Positions 45,606-54,147 of a DNA stretch of 64,000 nt are shown here, piece after piece (position 1 is the first letter of the stretch; every line of letters starts with the position of its first letter). The position numbers and the translations under genes were made by a program. The notes below the pieces were generated by a model. The model saw only the letters and a program-made list of their open reading frames with translations, searched no databases and was not told the origin of the DNA. Source of the stretch: PSRI01 sp041484195 (GTDB lineage Bacteria; Bacteroidota; Bacteroidia; Chitinophagales; Chitinophagaceae); NCBI GenBank assembly GCA_041484195.1, contig JBGPHC010000001.1:248001-312000 (forward strand). Direction: 5' to 3'.

Positions 45606-46150
45606 TTCACTACGTATAGGGTTTGCAATAATTTCTGTAGTTGTTTGCGGGCTTCACTCAGATGCCATTTACTGGTTCCTTCGCTGATCCCCATGACTGT
45701 TCCTATTTCTTTGTGATTATAGCCTTCTATTACATAAAGGTTGAACACGGCCTGCGTTGCGGGTGGGAGCTTACGTACCAGCTTTAGTAATTCTTCTGCA
45801 TTCAGTTTCTGTATTACTTCGCTGTCAATTTGTGGTTCGGCAACAATGCTGATTTCCATATGGCGTTTCTGCCTGTCGCGTTGCCTGATGAAGTCAATGG
45901 CAGAATTCACCATGATCGTTCTGATCCATGTGTACAAGCTAGCTTTGGTCCCATCGTATTGCTGAATATTCTTAAATACTTTCAAAAAACCGTTATTCAA
46001 TACTTCCACTGCATCATGCTCATTGCGGGTATAGCGCAGGCAAATAGATGCCATGGGACCATAAAAATGCTTGTAAAGCAACTCTTGTGCCTTCCGGTCA
46101 TTATTTATGCACCCATTAATGAGGTCCATATCAGCAGGGGTACGACTCAA
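45602..46150 (-). CDS. ECF-type RNA polymerase sigma factor
   Basis: A 182-residue sigma-70 family protein. Region 2 is at about 20-85 (FYGPMASICLRYTRNEHDAVEVLNNGF in part) and region 4 at about 125-180 (VIEGYNHKEIGTVMGISEG, a helix-turn-helix). The longest frame starts at TTG 46150; ATG 46129 (MDLINGC) is a reasonable alternative that gives 175 residues. It is coupled by ATGA to the downstream membrane protein, which is probably its regulator. Its target promoters cannot be told from this window. Confidence 0.88.
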   Translation of the reverse strand: MSRTPADMDLINGCINNDRKAQELLYKHFYGPMASICLRYTRNEHDAVEVLNNGFLKVFKNIQQYDGTKASLYTWIRTIMVNSAIDFIRQRDRQKRHMEISIVAEPQIDSEVIQKLNAEELLKLVRKLPPATQAVFNLYVIEGYNHKEIGTVMGISEGTSKWHLSEARKQLQKLLQTLYVVK

Positions 46151-46498
46151 TCTTCTTTTGTTTTTTCATTTACAACCCAGTATCCCCAGGATTAGCTGTC
46201 AACGGGTATGCTAAAGTTATTATTGTCCGACCTGATTGCTATTAAAATATCCGGATTCCAGGCGTTTTAATATGGCCAATTTCCGGAACTATTCAGCACC
46301 AAAAGCCATCTCCTGCTTCTGGTTTCATAATCCAGGTCAATCACAGGCCCGGCCAATACCATTACAAATCCACCCTGCTTTACATAACACATTGAATTTA
46401 CGCTTCGCCGCTGTGAAAGGTTGGGAGAAATCCAGGGTCAAAGGGCCTAATTCTGGCTCAGGAGAGGAAAATACCCATTGATTGACTATTGGTAACCA
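46151..46498. other. Region between the sigma gene and the PBP4-like gene
   Basis: About 348 bp. It should hold the sigma operon promoter, but no clear TAnnTTTG box was found, which would fit control by an alternative sigma factor. A plus-strand 81-codon frame (46236-46481) has no protein features that I trust. Confidence 0.35.
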
Positions 46499-47863
46499 TT
46501 AATACAGGTCACTGATCTGAGTCAGGAACTGCTCCATTTTTTTCCTTATGGAGCGAGGGGATCCCTGATGGTTATTGATCATTATGGAAAAAACCAACTG
46601 ATGCAGCTTGCGGGTGTATAGAAATCCACTGAGACAAAGGACCCCGGACATAGAGCCGCTCTTGGCATATATCAGACAACTATCCCCGGTCCTATCCGAA
46701 GCAGCTTCCGTTCGAACGCGGGGAAAGAGGTTCCTGAGCCGCTCCATACCAAATTCAGATTGCATTTTATCCAATACCCATACAAAATCTCGTGGCGAGA
46801 ACAGGTTATAACGGCTCAATCCACTGCCATCAACCCAGTTTGGTGGATTTGGGAATTCCTTCAGGTCATTATGCAGCAGATCTCCTATGATCCTGGCATC
46901 ATTCATCAGCTTCATCTTCTCATTGGCGACCATGAGCAAGATCTGCTCTGCAAAAAAATTATCACTGCGGTACATCATTATCCTGAACAATGAATCTGCC
47001 AACTGTGAATGAATGATGGATTGATAATTGTGTTTTGAAGTGGATGGAACCAGCCCTTTTCCCAGGGTGTCCGGCAACAATTCCAAAGCAGATTGCATTC
47101 CATGTGTAAGGAATGGAACTGAGATCCTGGCATCGGCCTCCTTACCCTGGCAGATGGTAAATTGATTTTCCACCAGGGCCCTTTTTACTGAAAAAACATG
47201 ACTGGAGTCATCATTCACAAAATTGACTTTCCAGTTTATATCCGGTTCTGAATACACGAATGCTTCTTTGTTGGCCAATGCCGATATGCTGCTCGAATCA
47301 CGAACTTCAATCCATTTGATCAGGTTGCCATAGATGGGAAAAGGACTCCGTTCGGCCATGTAGTCGTCGTTGTAATCATCCCACATCCATCCTTTGCCCC
47401 AGGGCTCCTCCTTCCAGTTGTCTGCATTCACGGCGATGGGTTTGGAAGTCTTTTTCAAAAAATCAAAGACCGGCTGCTCCCGAAAATCAGGATGAAGAAA
47501 GCATGGGTCACCGGTAGGCTGAACAAATACTGTATCCTTTCCTTCATCATAACGCAGTCCGATGATACTATCGCGGATATATTTCAACCCTGCATATAAA
47601 GTGACGATCTTGGTATTGCTTGCGGGAACAAAATACTTGTCGCCCTGATAATCATATATGAATTTCTTTTTCTCAGGATCATACAAAGAAATGCCGCAAT
47701 GCGCGGTCGCAATCTCGGGATCATTTAGGAGGCTGGTGCTGGCAATTTTGCCTGCTTTTTGCATTGTTGAGCAGGAGCCGAGCAAAAACAACAATGCCAG
47801 GCAGCATTTTCCCGGGGAAAAAGATTGAAATTTCGAAAAGATTGGGATGAACCGATTGCGCAT
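46499..47863 (-). CDS. dacB: D-alanyl-D-alanine carboxypeptidase/endopeptidase (PBP4, S13 family), lipoprotein
   Basis: A 454-residue S13-family penicillin-binding protein with a lipobox (LLGSC, Cys31). Catalytic motifs are SxxK at S82-K85 (PASNTK), SxN in YRSDNFFAEQ and a KTG-like KSG in YAKSGSMSGVL. It cuts the terminal D-Ala or cross-links in peptidoglycan. The long insertion between the first and second motifs is typical of PBP4. Monocistronic and divergent from the potassium channel gene. Confidence 0.9.
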   Translation of the reverse strand: MRNRFIPIFSKFQSFSPGKCCLALLFLLGSCSTMQKAGKIASTSLLNDPEIATAHCGISLYDPEKKKFIYDYQGDKYFVPASNTKIVTLYAGLKYIRDSIIGLRYDEGKDTVFVQPTGDPCFLHPDFREQPVFDFLKKTSKPIAVNADNWKEEPWGKGWMWDDYNDDYMAERSPFPIYGNLIKWIEVRDSSSISALANKEAFVYSEPDINWKVNFVNDDSSHVFSVKRALVENQFTICQGKEADARISVPFLTHGMQSALELLPDTLGKGLVPSTSKHNYQSIIHSQLADSLFRIMMYRSDNFFAEQILLMVANEKMKLMNDARIIGDLLHNDLKEFPNPPNWVDGSGLSRYNLFSPRDFVWVLDKMQSEFGMERLRNLFPRVRTEAASDRTGDSCLIYAKSGSMSGVLCLSGFLYTRKLHQLVFSIMINNHQGSPRSIRKKMEQFLTQISDLY

Positions 47864-47955
47864 GAAAACCGATGATTGTTTTTGAAAAGGGAATTTTCAA
47901 TTGTCTGGCGGCTAAAGTTAAGGATAAGGACCCAAAAGCTTTTTAGTACAAGGTT

Positions 47956-47977
47956 CATGCTTTAATTTTAGAGCATG
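47956..47977 (+). promoter_or_regulatory. Inverted repeat covering the channel gene start codon
   Basis: CATGCT (47956-47961) pairs with AGCATG (47972-47977), the right arm holding the ATG at 47975. A near -7 box TAATTTTA (47963-47970) lies in the loop. It may be a protein-binding operator or an RNA hairpin that hides the start, or chance. Confidence 0.3.
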
Positions 47978-48982
47978 CGATTCGGAAGGCGATTAAAACT
48001 ATTCACCAAGCTGGTTTGGCCAATGGGTTTTTTGGGGATTGCCATAGTCATTGGGGTGATTGGCTTTATGCTGATAGAAAAATATAATTTTTTGGATGCT
48101 TTGTTCATGACCGTAATCACTGTTGCGGCCGTGGGCTTCCAGGAAGTTCGGCCTTTGTCACCTGCAGGCCAGGTGTTTACAATAGTGCTTATTTTCATAA
48201 ACCTGGGGCTGTTCACTTACTTCATAGCTTTGCTTACCAGGTATTTCTTAGACGGAGAATGGCTTAACCAATATAAATCAGTCAAGATGCTGGATAAGAT
48301 CGAACACCTGCACAATCACGTCATCGTTTGCGGTTTTGGCCGAAACGGAAAAGAAGCCGCCCAGGTACTTCATGACAATCATATCCCATTCCTAGTAATT
48401 GAATCAAAAACCGACATGGTATCAGACTTGGGTTTTGAAGTTAACCATTTCCTGAAAGGTGATGCTACCAAAGATGAAATACTGATTGTAGCAGGCATCA
48501 AAAGAGCGAAAGCAATTATCACCACCTTGCCGGTGGATGCCGACAATCTTTTTGTAGTATTAACAGCAAGACAACTAAATGCCAGTATTTCTATCGTAAG
48601 CCGGGCCTCACAAGACAGCTCAGTAAGCAAATTAAAAATTGCGGGAGCAAACAATGTGATAATGCCCGATAAAATTGGCGGCGCCCATATGGCTACATTG
48701 GTAATGATACCCGATGTAATTGAATTTATTTCCCTGCTGACTACTCGAAATAATGAAGCATTTAAGGTGGAAGAATTGTTGGTGGGAAATAATAATGTTA
48801 TCGGTGATCTCGATCTTTGGAACAGTACAGGCTGCACTATTTTGGGAATTAAGATTGCCCGCGATTATTTGATCAACCCTCCTCCTGACTATTATATCAG
48901 TCCGGGTGAGAAAATCATTGTAATGGGCAGCGAATCACAAATTAATATGGCAAAGGAGAAGTTGTCGTTAGGAGTAGATTGA
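47975..48982 (+). CDS. Potassium channel-family protein with TrkA-N domain and unusual filter
   Basis: A 335-residue protein with two transmembrane helices (about 15-34 and 68-90) around a pore loop, then an RCK/TrkA-N Rossmann domain (VCGFGRNG, 118-125) and a TrkA-C domain (about 250-333). The pore loop reads TVITVAAVGFQEV (46-58). Set against the usual TTVGYGD, the Thr is Ala52 and the second filter Gly is Gln56. The protein could conduct ions with altered selectivity or be a non-conducting regulator. The start ATG lies in the arm of an inverted repeat. Confidence 0.85.
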   Translation: MRFGRRLKLFTKLVWPMGFLGIAIVIGVIGFMLIEKYNFLDALFMTVITVAAVGFQEVRPLSPAGQVFTIVLIFINLGLFTYFIALLTRYFLDGEWLNQYKSVKMLDKIEHLHNHVIVCGFGRNGKEAAQVLHDNHIPFLVIESKTDMVSDLGFEVNHFLKGDATKDEILIVAGIKRAKAIITTLPVDADNLFVVLTARQLNASISIVSRASQDSSVSKLKIAGANNVIMPDKIGGAHMATLVMIPDVIEFISLLTTRNNEAFKVEELLVGNNNVIGDLDLWNSTGCTILGIKIARDYLINPPPDYYISPGEKIIVMGSESQINMAKEKLSLGVD

Positions 48983-49113
48983 ATTGTTGATGAGGTTAAA
49001 ATAGTTAAGCTTATTGTAATGACCCAATCTTATATTTGACTATTCACATTCTAATGATTCCTATACAAAGACTTACTTTATGTTTTTATCTACAACGATC
49101 CTCTCCATCCCCA

Positions 49114-50247
49114 TCAGCTTCTCTCCTGCGCCCTAAGCCATCTCTCCGGAATTTCATTGCTGCTGGCCTGAATATAATCCTGGTAGGAACAGGCGATATA
49201 AGATTTATCCGGCAATTGCATCCACCAGCGTCCTGTTTTCTTGCTTTGAAGGAAAACCGTATCCACTTCCCCAAATACGGTATGGAATTCAATGAATGAA
49301 TCCTTCTCGCTGAGCAATGCTTCCCGATTCCCGTTTGATTTGCCATCAATAAAATACCAAACCATTTGTGCTACCTGCTTAGCCGTGAGTTGCTGCACGT
49401 CATTCTCCACACTGTATCCATAGATACCCATGGAACTGAGATTAGGGCTCATACCCGCAAACCGGGCCAGAGTGCAGGCTTCTTCGCCATTCAATCCATT
49501 TGGGGTTAGATAATTGGAGGGACCCCCCGAATGTTGCAATGCGGCCAGGTCAAAGCTCAGGAGATTGCTGTTACGCAATACAGGTTCCATTTCCTCAATG
49601 CGTTCTTTCACCATGCCTACGCGATAACAATCGAATCGCAATTTATCCATTGTTTCGAGCATGAGAGGGTTTACGAAATAGCTCTGGAATGCAATATGAT
49701 TGTAGTGTCGAATATAATTTGGTTCGCCGGTAAGCATTTCCATCAGGAAATTCCGGCTGCGAAGGGGATTCTCAATGTGCAGGTCAATCAATGCATCTAT
49801 TCCCGCGGCTTCAATAATCCTGTTAAGTGATTTGTACGCATCATACTGCGCAAGTGTCAGGTCATGAGATCCACCCAGGATCACTACTATTTTCCCGATA
49901 TCCAATAATTCGGCCACCACTGTTCTCAAAGCCGCATAAGTATCCGAAAGACTGGCTCCTGTTTTAACGTTCCCGATGTCGGCAAGGCGCACGTCTTTAT
50001 GCCAATAATAGAGTGAGTAAAATTGATGGCGGATCGTATCCGGAGCAGCAGAACTTCTTTCGATGCCATTACCTCTTTCTTCGCCGCAACCTACCAATAT
50101 AACATCGGCCTGTTCCAGATCAGGCATTTCATTATCATATACTAAAACATTACTTCCAATTTGTCCTTCCTGGTATCCTTCATCGTGCGATAACTGGTGG
50201 AGATTCAAAGGATTCAGGAAATCAGTGATGCTCGAGACGTCACTCAT
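49114..50247 (-). CDS. Arginase/formimidoylglutamase-fold protein with incomplete metal site
   Basis: A 377-residue ureohydrolase-superfamily protein. Conserved metal-site segments are GGSHDLT (H128), DLHIE (D155, H157, E159 for the usual Asp) and SFDLAAL (D233, A235 for the usual Asp). The binuclear manganese site is therefore changed at two of six positions. It is annotated in related genomes as formimidoylglutamase (HutG), but the other hut genes are absent here. A non-catalytic or altered role is likely. The N-terminal ~110 residues are longer than in arginases. Confidence 0.78.
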   Translation of the reverse strand: MSDVSSITDFLNPLNLHQLSHDEGYQEGQIGSNVLVYDNEMPDLEQADVILVGCGEERGNGIERSSAAPDTIRHQFYSLYYWHKDVRLADIGNVKTGASLSDTYAALRTVVAELLDIGKIVVILGGSHDLTLAQYDAYKSLNRIIEAAGIDALIDLHIENPLRSRNFLMEMLTGEPNYIRHYNHIAFQSYFVNPLMLETMDKLRFDCYRVGMVKERIEEMEPVLRNSNLLSFDLAALQHSGGPSNYLTPNGLNGEEACTLARFAGMSPNLSSMGIYGYSVENDVQQLTAKQVAQMVWYFIDGKSNGNREALLSEKDSFIEFHTVFGEVDTVFLQSKKTGRWWMQLPDKSYIACSYQDYIQASSNEIPERWLRAQERS

Positions 50248-50263
50248 ACACTTGAATTTCGAA

Positions 50264-50271
50264 CAAACTTA
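50264..50271 (-). promoter_or_regulatory. Candidate -7 box of the arginase-fold gene
   Basis: On the minus strand TAAGTTTG matches TAnnTTTG, about 17 bp upstream of the ATG at 50247. No -33 box is clear. Confidence 0.35.
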
Positions 50272-50466
50272 CAGATAAAACTATTGCCTGAGCTACAGAA
50301 ATATCAACAAAGCGGGAACAGCTAATAACCACGTAGGTTCAGGATAAGTGTAAGTTCATCGGGAATGAAAGCTCAGCATACAATTCCTGCAAAGAAAACC
50401 GGCAATGCATTCAGCGTTTATTCAGCTGATGTCATTGCCGGCTTCTGGTTCTGTTTCAATACCTGG

Positions 50467-51483
50467 TTATTTGCTTACCACCAATACCTGGAATGTACCC
50501 GGTATCATATGGGGTCGTCTTTCACTGGGGTCACTGGGTTTTTCAAACTCCGCAGTGGGGAGATAAACATTATGTGTTTGGGGATCCACCGCTATAGTGC
50601 GGGCCCCTCTTTTGGTCGGAACATTTTCCAATGACTTGAACGTGCCGTCAGACTCTTCTTGAATCACCGACAATACTCCTTCTCCGCAGGAGGCAAATGC
50701 ATATTTCAGTTGCGGGTCAAATCCTACTCCGTCACATCCATCTGCAATGGGAAGTTTATCAACAACTTTACCTGTTACAGCGTCTATTACTATCATTAAC
50801 TTATCGCAACCGGCAAATAATTTGTGTGTTTTTAGATCGATCGCCAGTCCTGTAGGTCCTTCTCCCGGTGCAATAGACCACCGTTGTTCCACTTTATTTT
50901 GTGTGATGTTCACCTCGGCGATCTCGCTCTTGTCTTCAATATTCACATAAATCTTGCCGGCCTCATCCGAAACGGCGGTCTCAGGTTTGCCGCCAACAGG
51001 AATGGTAGCTACCACTTTTTCGGTCACCGGATCAATCACGCTGAGATCATTGCTCCTGCCATTACAGGTTATGATTTTTTTGGAATAGGGATCATACATG
51101 ATGGCATCGGGGTTCTCACCGGTAGTGATTTGCGACAGGACTTTGTTAGTGGCCAGATCAAAGACAGTAACGCTATTGATCCTGCCATTGCTGGTATACC
51201 CTTTCCCTAAAGCCTGGTCAAAAGCGATTCCATGAACACCGGTAGTATTAGGAATGACCCCAACCGAATCACCGGTACTCTGGTTCAGGATATTCACTTG
51301 CGTACCATGGGATACGTACAGGCGGTTATTATGGGGCCCCACCGCAATATAATCCCAGCCGCCGCCACTCGCAATATGAAAGGTCTTGGCTAAGTGGTAT
51401 CCGCTGGGTCCCTGATACTGAAAAGCGCTCAAAATAAGGAATCCTGTCATCGTGATGAGACAGGCTGGAACGAAAACTTTCAT
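50467..51483 (-). CDS. YncE-like YVTN beta-propeller protein, secreted
   Basis: A 338-residue exported propeller with a signal peptide or anchor (VPACLITMTGFLILSAF). Repeats of about 40 residues show the YVTN-type pattern: VTVFDLATNKVLSQITTG, LSVIDPVTEKVVATIPVGG and VVIDAVTGKVVDKLPIADG, with paired PDAI/PETAV starts. Such proteins bind ligands or partners in the periplasm; no enzymatic residues are evident. It lies divergent to the two-component/efflux operon and may be part of the same response. Confidence 0.85.
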   Translation of the reverse strand: MKVFVPACLITMTGFLILSAFQYQGPSGYHLAKTFHIASGGGWDYIAVGPHNNRLYVSHGTQVNILNQSTGDSVGVIPNTTGVHGIAFDQALGKGYTSNGRINSVTVFDLATNKVLSQITTGENPDAIMYDPYSKKIITCNGRSNDLSVIDPVTEKVVATIPVGGKPETAVSDEAGKIYVNIEDKSEIAEVNITQNKVEQRWSIAPGEGPTGLAIDLKTHKLFAGCDKLMIVIDAVTGKVVDKLPIADGCDGVGFDPQLKYAFASCGEGVLSVIQEESDGTFKSLENVPTKRGARTIAVDPQTHNVYLPTAEFEKPSDPSERRPHMIPGTFQVLVVSK

Positions 51484-51599
51484 TTTGGAAGATTTATGTG
51501 TTGGTCTTCCTAAAACTATAAGCCGAATCTGAAGAAATACTGAAGTTGTTCAAATATATACTGGCCAGACTGATATCCTCAACTTCAACTTTCCCACTA

Positions 51600-51630
51600 T
51601 TCGGGCAACAAAAAACTAAACGTAGCTTTG
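51600..51630 (+). promoter_or_regulatory. Candidate promoter of the two-component/efflux operon
   Basis: TAGCTTTG (51623-51630) fully matches the -7 box; TTCG (51600-51603) is a one-mismatch -33 box at 19-bp spacing. The start would be near 51637, about 28 bp before the response regulator ATG. Confidence 0.5.
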
Positions 51631-51664
51631 AAGGGATTGCAAGATTTCAAACGTGTACGGAACC

Positions 51665-52342
51665 ATGAAACTCCTTATTGTTGAAGATGAAAAAATACTG
51701 AGCGATAGTATTGTCAGTTACATGAGACACGAAAACTTCACCTGCGAAACCGCTTCCGGTTTCTCCGAAGCGGTTGAAAAAATAGAATTATTCGACTACG
51801 ATTGTATTCTACTGGACATTAACCTCCAGGATGGAAACGGTCTCGACCTGCTCAAGGAAATCAAGGCTAATAATAAGATGGATGGTGTGCTGATCATATC
51901 GGCGCGAAATTCACTGTCGGACAAGATTACCGGACTTACCCTGGGTGCCGATGATTACCTGCCAAAACCCTTTCACCTCTCAGAATTAAGTGCGAGAGTA
52001 GCAGCGATTATCAGGAGAAGAAATTTTGGCGGAAGCAATATTCTGCGATTTAATGAACTCAGCATTGACCTACAGGCTAAGGCGGTATTCGTCAATGGTA
52101 AACTGGTGGAATTGACCCGCAAGGAATACCAGCTACTCTTATATTTCACCTATAACAAAGGCAGAGTCGTATCAAAAAACGCAATAGCGGAACATTTATG
52201 GGGAGATGAAATGGGCGGGGCCGCCAATTACGATTTCATCTACACCCATATCAAAAACCTACGGAGGAAATTAATGGATTCAGGAAGTGAAGACTATATT
52301 CAATCCGTGTATGGAATGGGTTATAAATTCACCGCTTCATGA
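51665..52342 (+). CDS. OmpR/PhoB-family response regulator
   Basis: A 225-residue regulator with a receiver domain (VEDEK acidic pocket, phospho-acceptor Asp51 in CILLDINL, Lys in LPKPFH) and a C-terminal winged-helix DNA-binding domain (ELTRKEYQLLLYF and THIKNLRRKL). The frame is open from GTG 51653, but ATG 51665 starts at the first strand of the receiver. It overlaps the kinase gene by ATGA (52339-52342), so the pair is coupled. Confidence 0.94.
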   Translation: MKLLIVEDEKILSDSIVSYMRHENFTCETASGFSEAVEKIELFDYDCILLDINLQDGNGLDLLKEIKANNKMDGVLIISARNSLSDKITGLTLGADDYLPKPFHLSELSARVAAIIRRRNFGGSNILRFNELSIDLQAKAVFVNGKLVELTRKEYQLLLYFTYNKGRVVSKNAIAEHLWGDEMGGAANYDFIYTHIKNLRRKLMDSGSEDYIQSVYGMGYKFTAS

Positions 52343-53586
52343 AACTATACACTAAATATAGCCGTGTGAATCTGGTTGCCACAATCCTGGTGCTGGTGGC
52401 TGGCAGTATTTGCTATTATTTTATCGTCCGTTACGCTCTGCTACGGCAATTGGATAATACTCTTAAAGTTGAAGAAGCGGAAATTCTCGACTTCGTAAAA
52501 AATAAAGGCCGCCTCCCCGAACCCGCGAACTACAATGACCAATTGATCAGATTCAAACCGACTGAGTTCCCGGTAAGGCGCAGATTCAGGAGCATCAGCC
52601 TGTATGACCAGACTGAAAAGGAAAAGGATCCTTACAGAACTTTGATATTCCCCATCTCGGTACAGGGACAGAATTATGAAGTGTCGGTCAGTAAGTCGCA
52701 GGCCGAAAAGGAAGATTTGCTGGTATTGATCGTGGTCATTACCACCGGCGTGGTGATCCTGCTCCTCTTGCTTCAATTTCTTGCCAACCGTTTCCTACTA
52801 AGGAAAATATGGCACCCATTTTACGGCACTTTGGGGTCCTTATGGGAATTCAACCTTACCAAAAAGCAGCCCATTCCTTATCATCCGAGCGATATTGATG
52901 AATTCAATGAACTGGACAATGCTGTTCACCAGATGACCGATAAGATTTTCCAGGACTACGAGACCCTGAAAAGTTTTGCCGATAATGCATCTCACGAAAT
53001 GCAGACGCCGCTGGCCATCATCATTTCAAAACTGGATCTGCTCATACAGGATCAGAACCTGGAAGAAAAACACGTGAGACAACTGCAGGCCATGTATGAC
53101 GCCGTTGGCCGTTTGAGCAAACTGAACCAGTCCTTGCTGCTGCTGACGAAAATCGAAAATAACCAGTTCGTACACACAGAACGGATAGGCCTAAGCGAAT
53201 TGGTGGATGAAAAACTGATCCAACTGGAAGAATTGGTGGAAGCCAGGAAATTGAAACTGGCATTTGATAAGCATGAAACCGGTGTGCAGATGAACAGTTA
53301 TCTGGCGGATATTTTATTGAATAATCTATTGATCAATGCCATTCGATATAACGTTGACAAGGGAAGCATTCGCATAAGCCTCACTCCGAATCAGATCAAA
53401 GTCAGTAATACAGGCCTCCCACTCGCATTTCAGCCAGATACGATATTCGACAGGTTTAAGAAGGGAAATTATTCGGATGGCACGGGCCTTGGCCTGGCCA
53501 TTGTTAAACAGATCTGCGACAAATATAATTTCGGGCTTTCCTATCATTTTGAAGAGCCAATGCACGTTTTCACCGTGCGTTTTTAA
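52339..53586 (+). CDS. Sensor histidine kinase
   Basis: A 415-residue inner-membrane kinase. Two transmembrane helices (about 11-33 and 127-148) enclose a ~90-residue periplasmic sensor without a recognised domain. Then come the linker, the phosphoacceptor motif ASHEMQTPLAI (His219), the N box NNLLINAIRYN and the G box GTGLGLAIVKQICDKYN. The layout is of the classic CusS/PhoR type. Position before a PepSY-like protein and an RND pump suggests it senses envelope stress, metal or a toxic compound. Confidence 0.94.
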   Translation: MKLYTKYSRVNLVATILVLVAGSICYYFIVRYALLRQLDNTLKVEEAEILDFVKNKGRLPEPANYNDQLIRFKPTEFPVRRRFRSISLYDQTEKEKDPYRTLIFPISVQGQNYEVSVSKSQAEKEDLLVLIVVITTGVVILLLLLQFLANRFLLRKIWHPFYGTLGSLWEFNLTKKQPIPYHPSDIDEFNELDNAVHQMTDKIFQDYETLKSFADNASHEMQTPLAIIISKLDLLIQDQNLEEKHVRQLQAMYDAVGRLSKLNQSLLLLTKIENNQFVHTERIGLSELVDEKLIQLEELVEARKLKLAFDKHETGVQMNSYLADILLNNLLINAIRYNVDKGSIRISLTPNQIKVSNTGLPLAFQPDTIFDRFKKGNYSDGTGLGLAIVKQICDKYNFGLSYHFEEPMHVFTVRF

Positions 53587-53653
53587 CTTCAGATTTCCTC
53601 CAGAATTTCATTTTAGTTTGTGTTGATTTTATTCATATCAAAATCATACAGAG

Positions 53654-54082
53654 ATGAAAAAGATAATCATATTGCTGGCCGTTTTTGCAATTGCCTTCCA
53701 GGCTAAGGCTCAGAAACTGGATGCCTCTAAAGTACCTGCCACGGTTAAGGCAGCCTTTGCGAAGCAATACCCGAAGATTACCAGTGTAAAATGGGAGATG
53801 GAAGACGGTAAGTATGAAGCAAGTTTCAAGCAGGATGGTAAATCAATGTCAACCTTGCAGGATTCCAATGGTAACATTACCGAAACCGAAGTTGACATTA
53901 AGGTAGCCGATCTGCCCGCAAGCGTTACCAGCTATGTGAAGCAGCATTACAAGGGAAAAGCAATCAAAGAAGGCGCAAGGATCACAAAGGCCAATGGTGA
54001 AATTAATTATGAAGCCGAAGTGGGCGGAACCGATGTCATATTTGACGCCAACGGCAAGTTCATTAAGGAAGAAAAAGAATAA
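53654..54082 (+). CDS. PepSY-like periplasmic protein (two tandem domains)
   Basis: A 142-residue secreted protein (signal peptide MKKIIILLAVFAIAFQAKAQ). Two similar ~55-residue units are seen: VPATVKAAFAKQYPKITSVKWEMEDGKYEASF and LPASVTSYVKQHYKGKAIKEGARI (each fragment starting a PepSY-like fold with a conserved KxYEA strand). These domains bind or inhibit other proteins. It follows the kinase and precedes the efflux genes, so it may feed back on the kinase; this is inferred. Confidence 0.83.
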   Translation: MKKIIILLAVFAIAFQAKAQKLDASKVPATVKAAFAKQYPKITSVKWEMEDGKYEASFKQDGKSMSTLQDSNGNITETEVDIKVADLPASVTSYVKQHYKGKAIKEGARITKANGEINYEAEVGGTDVIFDANGKFIKEEKE

Positions 54083-54147
54083 TTTTTTTGTTGGCAGAAG
54101 CAAAAATATTTCTACGCCTATTTTTTTCTTCCTACCTTCTTTCCAGG

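Noticed and set aside
46236..46481. 81-codon plus-strand frame between the sigma and PBP4-like genes
   Set aside because: No recognisable features, and the interval is better explained as the sigma operon's upstream region.
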